From the NCBI GenBank assembly GCA_965198415.1, contig CBDAPN010000028.1, positions 124,001 through 188,000 of the forward strand: 64,000 nucleotides of DNA, written 5' to 3'. This document shows, piece after piece, positions 17,934-27,263 of the stretch. Source of the stretch: Endozoicomonas sp965198415. Its GTDB lineage: Bacteria; Pseudomonadota; Gammaproteobacteria; Pseudomonadales; Endozoicomonadaceae. The notes below the pieces were generated by a model. That model was not told the origin of the DNA. It made no database searches and saw nothing but the letters and a program-made list of their open reading frames with translations. Every line of letters starts with the position of its first letter. The stretch's first letter is position 1. The position numbers and the translations under genes are program-made.

Positions 17934-17957
17934 CGGGAGCCATGGCTCCCGTTTTTT
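17934..17957 (+). terminator. Intrinsic terminator of pilQ
   Basis: A perfect 18-bp palindrome CGGGAGCCATGGCTCCCG (17934-17951) followed by TTTTTTT, 30 bases after the pilQ stop. Confidence 0.88.
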
Positions 17958-18026
17958 TGTTGTCATAACTGCTTGCGATGCGCTACGCTCGCTGCTCACA
18001 GGCAGGAAGTCAGGCTGGCAAAAAGA

Positions 18027-18551
18027 ATGCCATTATCAAATATCTATCTGATTGGGCCCATGGGGGCAGGTAAAAGTACCATTGGCCGCATGCTGGCCAA
18101 AGAGTTGGCGCGTCCTTTTTTGGATTCTGATCACGTCATTGAAGAGCGCAGCGGTGCTGACATTCCCTGGATTTTCGACGTGGAAGGAGAGTGTGGCTTT
18201 CGAGACCGTGAATGTCAGGTTATTGCCGAGACCTGCACCCAGCGTGGTATCGTGATGGCCACCGGTGGTGGAGTAGTTGGTCGCCCTGAAAACCGGCGCA
18301 ACCTCAGTGCGAATGGCTTTGTTGTTTATCTCTGGGCGCCGGTCGCCGTACAGTTACAAAGAACCGAGAAAGACAAAAGAAGGCCGTTGCTGCAAAGGCG
18401 AGACCGGCATGAAGTGCTTACGCGACTATTAGCGGAGCGTGATCCGCTGTATCGCTTAATAGCTGATATTGTGCTGGACACCGAAGCTTTATCCCCCCGG
18501 CAAGTAATTAAAAAAGTTATTCAGGCGTTTAATCTGAAAAGTGAGAGTTAG
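18027..18551 (+). CDS. aroK: Shikimate kinase
   Basis: Phosphorylates shikimate in aromatic amino-acid synthesis. The 174-residue protein (from ATG 18027) has Walker A GPMGAGKSTIGRML near residues 9-22, the shikimate-binding DSDHVIEERSG with the Asp/Arg residues, the MATGGGVV loop, and the lid region KDKRRPLLQ. I chose ATG 18027 because it gives the family length and N-terminus; an upstream TTG (17973) would overlap the end of the pilQ terminator region. Followed 12 bases later by aroB. Confidence 0.95.
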   Translation: MPLSNIYLIGPMGAGKSTIGRMLAKELARPFLDSDHVIEERSGADIPWIFDVEGECGFRDRECQVIAETCTQRGIVMATGGGVVGRPENRRNLSANGFVVYLWAPVAVQLQRTEKDKRRPLLQRRDRHEVLTRLLAERDPLYRLIADIVLDTEALSPRQVIKKVIQAFNLKSES

Positions 18552-18563
18552 AGGGTAGTAACC

Positions 18564-19643
18564 ATGCTGGAGCTGCATGTTGACTTGGGTGATCGCAGTT
18601 ACCCTATTTTTATTGGCACTGACATAATTACAAGTCCTGACTTTTTCACCCCATTCATCAAAGGCAAAAGCGTTGCTATTGTCACCAACACAACCATCGC
18701 TCCCCTCTATCTTGAGGCACTCAAAAACACCCTGACCGGTTACAACGTTACCGAGATTATCCTGCCTGATGGCGAACAATTCAAAAATCTGACCACGCTG
18801 AATGGTATCTTTGATGCGCTTTTACAGCATCGTCACAGCCGCAAAACGACGCTGGTTGCCCTTGGCGGTGGTGTTGTTGGCGACATGACCGGGTTTGCTG
18901 CCGCTTGTTATCAGCGGGGTGTAGATTTTATTCAGGTGCCAACCACGCTGCTTTCTCAGGTGGATTCATCGGTTGGTGGTAAAACCGGCGTCAATCATGA
19001 GCTGGGGAAAAATATGATTGGCGCATTTTATCAGCCAAACGCGGTGATAATCGACACCAACACCTTGCAAACCTTACCGGATAGGGAGTTTTCTGCAGGA
19101 ATTGCTGAGGTTATAAAATATGGTCTGATTTGCGACCAACCCTTCTATCAATGGCTGCAAAACAACATTGATTCGCTGATGAGCCGAGACCCACAGGCAC
19201 TTTCATACGCAATTCACCGCTCCTGTGAAGACAAAGCAAAAGTGGTAGAAGCTGATGAAAAAGAGGCAGGTATACGGGCAACTCTGAATTTTGGCCATAC
19301 ATTTGGTCACGCCATAGAGACCCATACCGGCTACGGCTCATGGCTTCACGGTGAAGCGGTGGCCACTGGCATGGTGATGGCTGCTGATCTCTCTTTACGG
19401 GAAGGATATCTCAACGAAAAAGACGTCAGTGATCTTTTGATGTTGCTAGAGAGAAGTCGTTTACCCGTTAAGCCACCTGCCGAAATGACGCCTGAGCATT
19501 TTATGGAGCTAATGGCTGTGGATAAAAAAGTGCTCGATGGTCAGCTGAGATTAGTGCTTTTAACAGCCCTTGGTAGGGCAATCGTTACAGACCAATTTGA
19601 TCATAAAAATTTAATCAGCTCTCTCAAACGGTTTTGCTCTTGA
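18564..19643 (+). CDS. aroB: 3-dehydroquinate synthase
   Basis: Converts DAHP to 3-dehydroquinate, the second step of the shikimate pathway, with NAD and a metal ion. The 359-residue protein shows VALGGGVVGDMTGFAAACY (about residues 95-113), VPTTLLSQVDSSVGGKTGVN (132-151), the metal ligands in EVIKYGLICD, and NFGHTFGHAIE with zinc histidines. The ATG is preceded by GAGGG. Forms the aroK-aroB pair; in Pseudomonas a damX-like SPOR gene follows, but none is present here. Confidence 0.97.
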   Translation: MLELHVDLGDRSYPIFIGTDIITSPDFFTPFIKGKSVAIVTNTTIAPLYLEALKNTLTGYNVTEIILPDGEQFKNLTTLNGIFDALLQHRHSRKTTLVALGGGVVGDMTGFAAACYQRGVDFIQVPTTLLSQVDSSVGGKTGVNHELGKNMIGAFYQPNAVIIDTNTLQTLPDREFSAGIAEVIKYGLICDQPFYQWLQNNIDSLMSRDPQALSYAIHRSCEDKAKVVEADEKEAGIRATLNFGHTFGHAIETHTGYGSWLHGEAVATGMVMAADLSLREGYLNEKDVSDLLMLLERSRLPVKPPAEMTPEHFMELMAVDKKVLDGQLRLVLLTALGRAIVTDQFDHKNLISSLKRFCS

Positions 19644-19650
19644 GTCCGTA

Positions 19651-19685
19651 AGACCTGTTCTGGTGTAACAGGTCTGTCGTTTTGT
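19651..19685 (+). terminator. Probable terminator of aroKB
   Basis: AGACCTGTT (19651-19659) pairs perfectly with AACAGGTCT (19667-19675) across a 7-base loop, followed by GTCGTTTTG. It starts 7 bases after the aroB stop. Confidence 0.75.
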
Positions 19686-19859
19686 CATAGAAATATATTA
19701 TTTATCAGTATATTAACTGTCGCTTATAGTTTCTTTGACCGGTGTCATTTGTGATTATGGCTATTGGCAGGTAGAATGGACGGCCGTTTTCAGGATCAAA
19801 CAGTCAAGATTAAAATTTTTTTATGCGAATTATCTGAATAATTATGATGAGTAAGCCAA

Positions 19860-19990
19860 GAGGCTGTCTGAGGATAGACTGACCACTGTGGCGGCAGCAA
19901 TTTGAGTCAAAAATCCGCAAATTTTCAGGCTTAAACTTTTGCTGCTCCCCGGCGGGGTCGCCCAGAAAAATGCTATTCTCAAGCAGCCTC
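19860..19990. repeat. MITE-like element, copy C
   Basis: A 131-bp non-coding element with imperfect terminal inverted repeats: GAGGCTGTCTGAGGATAG at the left and the complement of CTATTCTCAAGCAGCCTC at the right (15 of 18 match). CCAAG occurs immediately on both sides (19856-19860 and 19991-19995), consistent with a 5-bp target duplication. The interior resembles copy B (ACTGTGGCGGC.GCAA, AAATTTTCAGGC). Confidence 0.7.
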
Positions 19991-20145
19991 CCAAGTTGAA
20001 AATCAAGTTAAAGATCGAAAAGTCTGATTAAAAACAGTCAACAAAGCTCGACGCAAAGCCTCCCTAAAACTAAAGCGATAAGCCAAGGTGGCTGCAGTAG
20101 CGACGATGCGAGTCAGAAAAATAACGGGTTGATGAGAGGGTGCCT

Positions 20146-23100
20146 ATGAAAGCAGGTCTGTATAATCCCGAAGAGTTCCGGGATAACTGTGGTTTCGGTT
20201 TGATTGCCCAGATGGAAGGAAAAAAGAGTCATCACCTTCTAAAAACGGCAATAGAAGCGCTGACCTGTATGACCCATCGCGGGGGCATTGCAGCCGATGG
20301 TAAAACAGGCGACGGCTGTGGCTTACTGATTCAGACACCGGATACCTTCTTCCGAACCGTAGCCAAAGAAAAATTTGGTTGTGATCTGCCCGGCCAGTAC
20401 GCCATTGGTATGGTGTTTTTCAGCACTGACAAAAAGCAAGCTGAAAAAGGCCGAAAAACTCTGGAAAAAGAGCTCGAAAAGCAACGTCTTTGCGTTGTTG
20501 GTTGGCGTGAAGTGCCGGTTAACAGTGACTGCCTCGGACCGATTGCCAAAGACCAGCTACCGGGTATTTCCCAAATCTTCATCACCCCAGAGGGAGAGCT
20601 CGAAGAAAAAGAGTTCAGCGCCAGACTCTACATGGCGAGGCGCTACACCAACATGGCGATGACTGAAGATCGTGATTTTTATATATGCTCATTGTCGTCC
20701 AAGGTGATTACCTACAAAGGTCTGATGATGCCGGTGGATCTTCCCGCTTTTTATCCAGACCTTGGCGATTCCCGCTTTGAAACCGCCATCTGTGTTTTTC
20801 ATCAGCGGTTTTCCACCAACACCATGCCTCGCTGGCAGCTGGCTCAACCTTTTCGAATGCTGGCGCACAACGGCGAAATCAACACAATAACCGGCAACCG
20901 AAATTGGGCCGAAGCACGTCGGCATAAGTTCCAGTCCCCGTTACTGCCGACACTGGACGACATATCCCCACTGGTTAACCGAACCGGTTCTGACTCTTCC
21001 AGCCTTGATAACATGCTGGAAGTGTTGGTTGCCGGTGGTGTTGACCTTTACCGGGCTATTCGCATGTTGATTCCGCCCGCCTGGCAGAATGTGGATACCA
21101 TGAATCCAGACCTTCGTGCCTTCTATGAATACAGCTCCATGCACATGGAGCCCTGGGACGGCCCTGCCGGACTGGTTATAACCGATGGGCGAAATGCCAT
21201 GTGTGCGCTGGATCGCAACGGCCTGCGCCCGTCCCGCTGGGTGATCACCAAAAACGGTTATTTGACCGTTGCTTCTGAAGTGGGTGTCTACGGTTACAAA
21301 CCCGAAGATGTGGTAGCCAAAGGCCGAGTTGGGCCGGGGGAAGTGCTGGCCATCGACACTGAAACCGGCGAGTTGCTGCAAGCCCACGATATTGATAACA
21401 AACTCAAGGATCGTCAGCCCTATAAGCAGTGGTTAAAGCAGAACTCTTACCGCATCCGCTCTCACTTTAATGAAGACGACTATAAAGTTGACCATTTTTC
21501 ACCGGAGCTTTTAAACGTCTATCAAAAGATGTTTATGGTCACCTTTGAGGAGCGGGACCAGATTATTCGTCCATTGGTTGAATCCGGTCAGGAAGCGGTG
21601 GGCTCCATGGGGGATGATACGCCCATGGCGGTTTTATCCAGTCGCACCCGCAGCGTATACGACTACTTTCGTCAGCAGTTTGCTCAGGTTACCAACCCGC
21701 CCATCGACCCTTTGCGTGAAGCCGTTGTGATGTCGCTGGAAACCCTTCTGGGTCGGGAGTTAAATCTGTTTGAAGAGACCCCCGAGCATGCCGCCCGGGT
21801 GGTTCTTAAATCGCCGATACTTTCCACCGCCAAGTTTCTCGATTTGATGGGCGTACGCCACCAACATAAGTCCTTTCAAAGTACAACCATCAACTTGACC
21901 TATGATCAGGCGACAGGTCTGGAGCAGTCGATTGTGAATGTCTGCGATCAGGCAGAGGAAGCAGCCCGCTCTGGCAAGGTGTTGATCTGCCTGTCTGACC
22001 GTCATATTGATCAGGGCCTGTTACCGATTCCGGCGGCTATGGCGACAGGTGCCGTGCATCATCGGTTGATCGCCAAAGGGCTGCGCTCAGAGTCTAACCT
22101 GATTGTTGAAACGGCCACAGCAAGAGATTCCCACCATTTTGCCGTGCTAATCGGGTTTGGGGCGACTGCCGTATATCCCTACCTCGCTTATGAAGTCATT
22201 AATCACCAGATTCACACCGGTGAGGTGCTGGCAGATCCAAAAGATGCTTATAAGTCTTACCGTAAAGGGATTGGCAAAGGGCTGCTGAAGATTCTTTCCA
22301 AAATGGGTATCTCAACCATTGCCTCTTATCGCGGAGCGCAGTTGTTTGAAGCCGTGGGGCTCAGTCAGGAAGTAACTGACCTATGTTTCTGTGGGGTGTC
22401 CAGTCGTATTCAGGGGGCTCGCTTTGAAGATTTCCACTACGAACTTGGCCTGCTGGCAGGAACGGCCTGGAGGTCTCGTAAGCCCATTCAGCAGGGTGGA
22501 TTACTTAAGTATGTACACGACAGTGAGTATCACTCCTTTAACCCTGATGTAGTACAGCAGCTACAACGTGCAGCGAAAACTGGCGACTATGGCGAATATC
22601 GTAAATACGCACAACTGGTCAATAAACGCCCGGTAGCAACGTTACGGGACATGTTCCAACTAAAAACAAATTCTCAAGAACAGTCTATAGACGACGTTGA
22701 GCCGATAAAAAGCATCGTGCGCCGATTTGACTCTGCCGCTATGAGCCTTGGTGCCTTGTCTCCAGAAGCCCATGAATCGTTAGCCCAAGCCATGAACCGC
22801 TTGGGAGGGCGCTCCAACTCAGGTGAGGGCGGTGAAGATGAAGCCCGCTTTGGCACTAATCGCGTGTCAAAATCAAACAAATTGCCTCCGGTCGTTTTGG
22901 GGTAACGCCACACTATCTGGTAAATGCGGAAGTGTTGCAGATCAAAGTGGCTCAAGGTGCCAAGCCGGGTGAGGGCGGTCAGTTGCCCGGTGGTAAGGTG
23001 AATGAATTGATTGCCCGGCTGCGTTATTCGGTACCGGGCGTAACGCTCATATCACCACCTCCACACCACGATATTTACTCCATCGAAGACTTGGCGCAGC

Positions 23101-24602
23101 TGATTTATGATCTCAAGCAGGTGAATCCTGATGCGCTGGTTTCTGTGAAGCTGGTCTCTGAGCCGGGGGTCGGCACAATAGCGGCCGGAGTTGCCAAGGC
23201 TTACGCTGATCTGATTACCATTTCTGGTTATGACGGCGGCACAGCGGCCAGTCCGATGACGTCTATTCACTACGCTGGTTCTCCGTGGGAGCTCGGCCTT
23301 AGTGAGGCGCATCAAACTTTGCGTGGCAACGACTTGCGAGGAAAAGTACGACTGCAGACCGACGGTGGCCTGAAAACCGGTTTGGATGTGGTCAAGGCGG
23401 CTATTTTTGGTGCTGAGAGCTTTGGTTTTGGCACCACGCCGATGATTGCTATGGGCTGCAAATATTTGCGTATTTGTCATCTCAATAACTGCGCGACAGG
23501 CGTCGCCACTCAAGATCAGGCGCTGCGTGAAGAGCATTTTAAAGGTGAAGTTGAAATGGTCATGAACTTCTTCACGTTTGTGGCTCAGGAAGTGCGCGAG
23601 TGGCTAGCTTTACTGGGAGCTAAATCTCTGGAAGAGATTATTGGGCGCACGGAGTTGCTGGAGCTGTTGCCAGGCTTGACGGAAAAACAGAAAAACCTCG
23701 ATTTGTCGCCTATCTTGGGCAGTCCCGATGTTCCTGCTGATAAACCAATGACATGCCAAGTAAACCGCAATCCACCATACGACAATGGTGAGCTGGCCGA
23801 GGAGATGGTTCGTGAGACACTGTCGGTCATTGAATCAGGTAGCGGAGGTGAATTCACTTTCACCGTCGGCAATTGTGATCGCTCCATTGGCGCCAGGCTT
23901 TCTGGTGAGATTGCCAAACGGCATGGTAATCAGGGAATGGCAGAGGCACCACTGAAGCTGAATCTCAGTGGTTCAGCAGGTCAGAGTTTCGGCGTTTGGA
24001 ATGCCGGTGGGCTGGAGATGCGCCTTGAAGGTGATGCCAACGACTACGTGGGCAAAGGTATGACGGGTGGGAAGCTGGTCATTTATCCACCAAGGGGCAG
24101 CAGTTTTGTCACCCATGAAACCTCAATTGTTGGTAACACCTGTCTGTACGGCGCCACCGGCGGTACATTGTACGCCGCAGGTCGTGCAGGTGAGCGTTTG
24201 GGGGTAAGAAACTCCGGAGCTAATGTTGTGGTTGAAGGCGCCGGTGATCATTGCTGCGAATACATGACGGGCGGTATCGTCACCGTTCTTGGTCGTGCTG
24301 GTCATAACTTCGGTGCGGGCATGACCGGTGGCTTTGCTTATGTGTTGGATCTTGAGCGCAGTTTCGTCGATCGCTATAACCATGAGTTGGTGGATATCCA
24401 TCGCATTGATACCGAAACCATGGAACCTTATCAATCTCATCTACTCAGTGTTCTTGAAGACTATGTACTTGAGACCAAAAGTGCTTGGGGGCAAGAGCTT
24501 ATTGATGATTTCTACGACTACAACGGTCGCTTCTGGCTGGTGAAGCCGAAGGCTGCCAGTCTCGATACCCTGCTGGCCAGTACCCATGGCAGCCCTGAGT
24601 AA
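20146..24602 (+). pseudogene. gltB: Glutamate synthase large subunit, frameshifted
   Basis: Large subunit of NADPH-glutamate synthase, which makes two glutamates from glutamine and 2-oxoglutarate. Read through one frameshift it is a full-length protein of about 1,485 residues: N-terminal glutamine amidotransferase with the nucleophilic Cys in RDNCGFG, central domain, FMN domain, 3Fe-4S cysteines in MGCKYLRICHLNNC, and the GxGxG repeats at the C-terminus. The frame breaks at the A-run 22869-22872 (four A where five would restore VSKIKQIASGRFGV), so the first frame stops at 22905 and the second continues to 24602. Either a homopolymer read error or a recent null mutation. ATG 20146 has AGAGGG upstream. 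Confidence 0.93.
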
Positions 24603-24670
24603 TCAGACAGCTGTCAGGTATAGGTGAACAGAGTATTGAACATAAGAACAGCTTTTTGGAGGTCAGCGAT

Positions 24671-26131
24671 ATGTCACAGTTATATGCAAAAAATAGCCAA
24701 AAACTCCGTCGACAGGGAAGGTTAAACAATGACTTTCAGTTTGTTGATGTCAAGCGAGTGGATCCGGATAAAAAAAGTCTGCGGCTGCGAAAAACTCAGT
24801 TTGTTGAAATCTACAAACCCTACGATGAGAAAAAAGTAAAGAGTCAGGCGCACCGGTGTTTATCCTGTGGTAACCCTTATTGTGAATGGAAATGCCCGGT
24901 TCACAATTACATTCCGAACTGGTTGATGTTGGTATCGGAAGGTCGTCTGTTTGAAGCGGCAGACCTGTGCCATCAGACCAACAGTTTGCCAGAAGTCTGT
25001 GGTCGTGTTTGTCCGCAGGATCGTCTTTGTGAAGGCGCATGTACCCTGAACGATGGCTTTGGTGCGGTAACCATCGGTGCAACTGAGAAGTACATTACTG
25101 ACACTGCGCTTGCCCTCGGCTGGCGCCCGGACATGTCCAAAGTTATCTGGACTGACAAAAAAGTGGCCATTATTGGTGCGGGTCCGGCCGGATTAGGTTG
25201 TGCTGACGTACTGGTTCGTAATGGTGTGACCCCGGTGGTGTTTGATAAGAACCCTGAGATTGGTGGGCTACTGACGTTTGGTATTCCAGAGTTCAAGCTG
25301 GAAAAAAACGTCATGAGCCGTCGTCGTGAAGTGTTCGCCGAAATGGGGGTTGAGTTCAGGTTGAACACTGAAATAGGCAAAGACATCACCATGGAACAGC
25401 TGCTCAAAGAGTACGATGCGGTCTTTATGGGAATGGGTACTTACACCTATATGAAAGGTGGCTTTCCCGGAGAGGGGCTGGACGGAGTTTACGACGCTCT
25501 GCCTTATCTTATTTCCAACGTAAATCGTAACCTCGGTTTTGAGCAGGACCCGGCAGAATTTATTGATATGAAAGGTAAGCGGGTGGTGGTGCTTGGTGGT
25601 GGCGATACTGCGATGGATTGTAACCGCACTGCCATTCGTCAGGGTGCTAAGTCGGTCACTTGTGTTTACCGCCGTGATGAAGAAAATATGCCGGGCTCAC
25701 GTCGCGAGGTGGCTAACGCCAAGCAAGAGGGCGTGAACTTTCTGTTTAACCGACAGCCAGTAGCGATTGTTGGTGAAGAGGATGCCGTGCAGGGTATCCG
25801 GTTGGTCACCACAGAGCTCGGTGAGCCGGACGAGCGAGGTCGGCGCAGCCCACAAGTTATCGAAGGCAGCGATGAAGTGTTGGGGGCGGATGTGGTACTG
25901 GTGGCTTTTGGTTTCCGCCCCAGTCCGGCTCGCTGGTTTGAAGATCATGAGATTCAAATAGATGAAGGCGGCCGTGTGGTTGCCCCTGAACAGGCTTGCT
26001 TCAAGTTTCAGACCAGTAATCCTAAAGTGTTCGCTGGTGGTGATATGGTTCGTGGCTCTGATCTGGTGGTCACCGCGATCTGGGAGGGTCGCCAGGCTGC
26101 TGAGGGTATTATGGACTATCTGGATGTCTGA
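24671..26131 (+). CDS. gltD: Glutamate synthase small subunit
   Basis: Supplies electrons from NADPH to GltB through FAD and two 4Fe-4S clusters. The 486-residue protein has the cysteine clusters CLSCGNPYCEWKCP and CGRVCPQDRLCEGAC near the N-terminus, the FAD loop VAIIGAGPAGLGCADVL, and the NADPH loop VVVLGGGDTAMDC. ATG 24671 follows TTGGAGG at the correct distance, so I prefer it to an in-frame codon at 24656. It lies 68 bases after gltB and surely works with it; since gltD is intact, the gltB frameshift is either an artefact or young. Confidence 0.97.
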   Translation: MSQLYAKNSQKLRRQGRLNNDFQFVDVKRVDPDKKSLRLRKTQFVEIYKPYDEKKVKSQAHRCLSCGNPYCEWKCPVHNYIPNWLMLVSEGRLFEAADLCHQTNSLPEVCGRVCPQDRLCEGACTLNDGFGAVTIGATEKYITDTALALGWRPDMSKVIWTDKKVAIIGAGPAGLGCADVLVRNGVTPVVFDKNPEIGGLLTFGIPEFKLEKNVMSRRREVFAEMGVEFRLNTEIGKDITMEQLLKEYDAVFMGMGTYTYMKGGFPGEGLDGVYDALPYLISNVNRNLGFEQDPAEFIDMKGKRVVVLGGGDTAMDCNRTAIRQGAKSVTCVYRRDEENMPGSRREVANAKQEGVNFLFNRQPVAIVGEEDAVQGIRLVTTELGEPDERGRRSPQVIEGSDEVLGADVVLVAFGFRPSPARWFEDHEIQIDEGGRVVAPEQACFKFQTSNPKVFAGGDMVRGSDLVVTAIWEGRQAAEGIMDYLDV

Positions 26132-26155
26132 GAATTGCTCATTTTGAGGTAAGAT

Positions 26156-26184
26156 GGGGGCAAATTCACTGCCCCTATTTTTTT
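26156..26184 (+). terminator. Possible terminator after gltD
   Basis: GGGGC (26157-26161) pairs with GCCCC (26171-26175), followed by TATTTTTTT. The stem is short and it lies 8 bases before the hemE start, so it may only partly stop transcription. Confidence 0.6.
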
Positions 26185-26192
26185 GAGGCTTT

Positions 26193-27263
26193 ATGACTCC
26201 GTTAAAAAATGATCGTTTTCTTCGTGCCCTGCTCAGGGAGCCTGTGGATGTAACGCCGGTCTGGATGATGCGCCAAGCCGGGCGCTACTTGCCAGAGTAC
26301 CGAAAAACCCGGGCCAATGCCGGTGATTTCATGGCGCTTTGTATGAACCCACAGCTGGCTTGTGAGGTGACTTTGCAGCCTCTGGAGCGCTTCGGGCTGG
26401 ATGCCGCTATTCTCTTTTCTGATATTCTCACCATTCCCGACGCCATGGGGCTGGGGCTTTACTTTGAAGCGGGCGAAGGTCCGAAATTCAAAAAGCCAAT
26501 CCGGTCGGCTGCCGACGTTGAATCACTGACGGTGCCGGACCCGGAAAAAGACCTCGGTTATGTTATGGATGCTGTACGTACCATTCGGCGGGAGTTGAAT
26601 GGTCGGGTGCCGCTGATTGGGTTCTCTGGCAGCCCGTGGACGCTGGCTACCTATATGATTGAAGGCGGTAGCAGTAAAGATTTTCGCCGCATCAAGGCGA
26701 TGATGTTTGACCAGCCAGAACTGCTAAAGCGGGTGTTAAATGTACTGGCAGAGTCGGTGATCGGCTACCTGAACGCCCAAATTGATGCCGGGGCTCAGGC
26801 GGTACAGATTTTCGATACCTGGGGCGGAGTGCTCAGTCAGGAAAACTACCGTGAGTTTTCGCTTTATTACATGGATAAAATCGTGCAAGGCCTGAAGCGG
26901 GAAAATGATGGGCGCAAGGTGCCGGTCATCTTATTCACCAAAAACGGTGGCCAGTGGCTAGAAGCGATGGCGAACACCGGTGCTGATGCTCTTGGCCTTG
27001 ACTGGACTACTGATCTGGGCGACGCGCGTCGTCGGGTTGGCGGCCGTGTGGCTTTGCAGGGTAATATGGACCCGTCGGTGCTTTACGCCTCACCTCAGCG
27101 CATCCGCCAGGAAGTGGCGACCATTCTGGAAAAGTTTGGACATGGCAATGGTCATGTATTTAATCTCGGCCATGGTATTCACCAGTATGCCGAGCCGCAA
27201 AAAGCGGGTGTTTTTGTGGAGGCTGTGCATGAGTTGTCTGCTGATTATCATGCTTCAGAATGA
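26193..27263 (+). CDS. hemE: Uroporphyrinogen decarboxylase
   Basis: Decarboxylates uroporphyrinogen III to coproporphyrinogen III in haem synthesis. The 356-residue protein carries the signature TPVWMMRQAGRYLPEYR near residues 20-36, the catalytic Asp region ILFSDILTIPDAMG, GFSGSPWTLATYMIEGG near 146-162, and FNLGHGIHQ at the end. The ATG follows GAGG by 5 bases. Its last 16 bases overlap the 3' end of the convergent RetS-like gene. Confidence 0.97.
   Translation: MTPLKNDRFLRALLREPVDVTPVWMMRQAGRYLPEYRKTRANAGDFMALCMNPQLACEVTLQPLERFGLDAAILFSDILTIPDAMGLGLYFEAGEGPKFKKPIRSAADVESLTVPDPEKDLGYVMDAVRTIRRELNGRVPLIGFSGSPWTLATYMIEGGSSKDFRRIKAMMFDQPELLKRVLNVLAESVIGYLNAQIDAGAQAVQIFDTWGGVLSQENYREFSLYYMDKIVQGLKRENDGRKVPVILFTKNGGQWLEAMANTGADALGLDWTTDLGDARRRVGGRVALQGNMDPSVLYASPQRIRQEVATILEKFGHGNGHVFNLGHGIHQYAEPQKAGVFVEAVHELSADYHASE

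Larger units (their letters stand above)
19644..20145. other. aroB-gltB intergenic region
   Basis: About 500 bases without a gene. It contains the aroB terminator, a MITE-like element (19860-19990), a possible second degenerate piece of the same element around 20070-20115 (AAGCCAAGGTGGCTGCAG), and the gltB leader. In pseudomonads damX lies here; no trace of it was seen. Confidence 0.5.

Noticed and set aside
22860..22910. Programmed ribosomal frameshifting in gltB
   Set aside because: No slippery heptamer plus downstream structure is apparent, and GltB is not known to use frameshifting; a one-base homopolymer change explains it.
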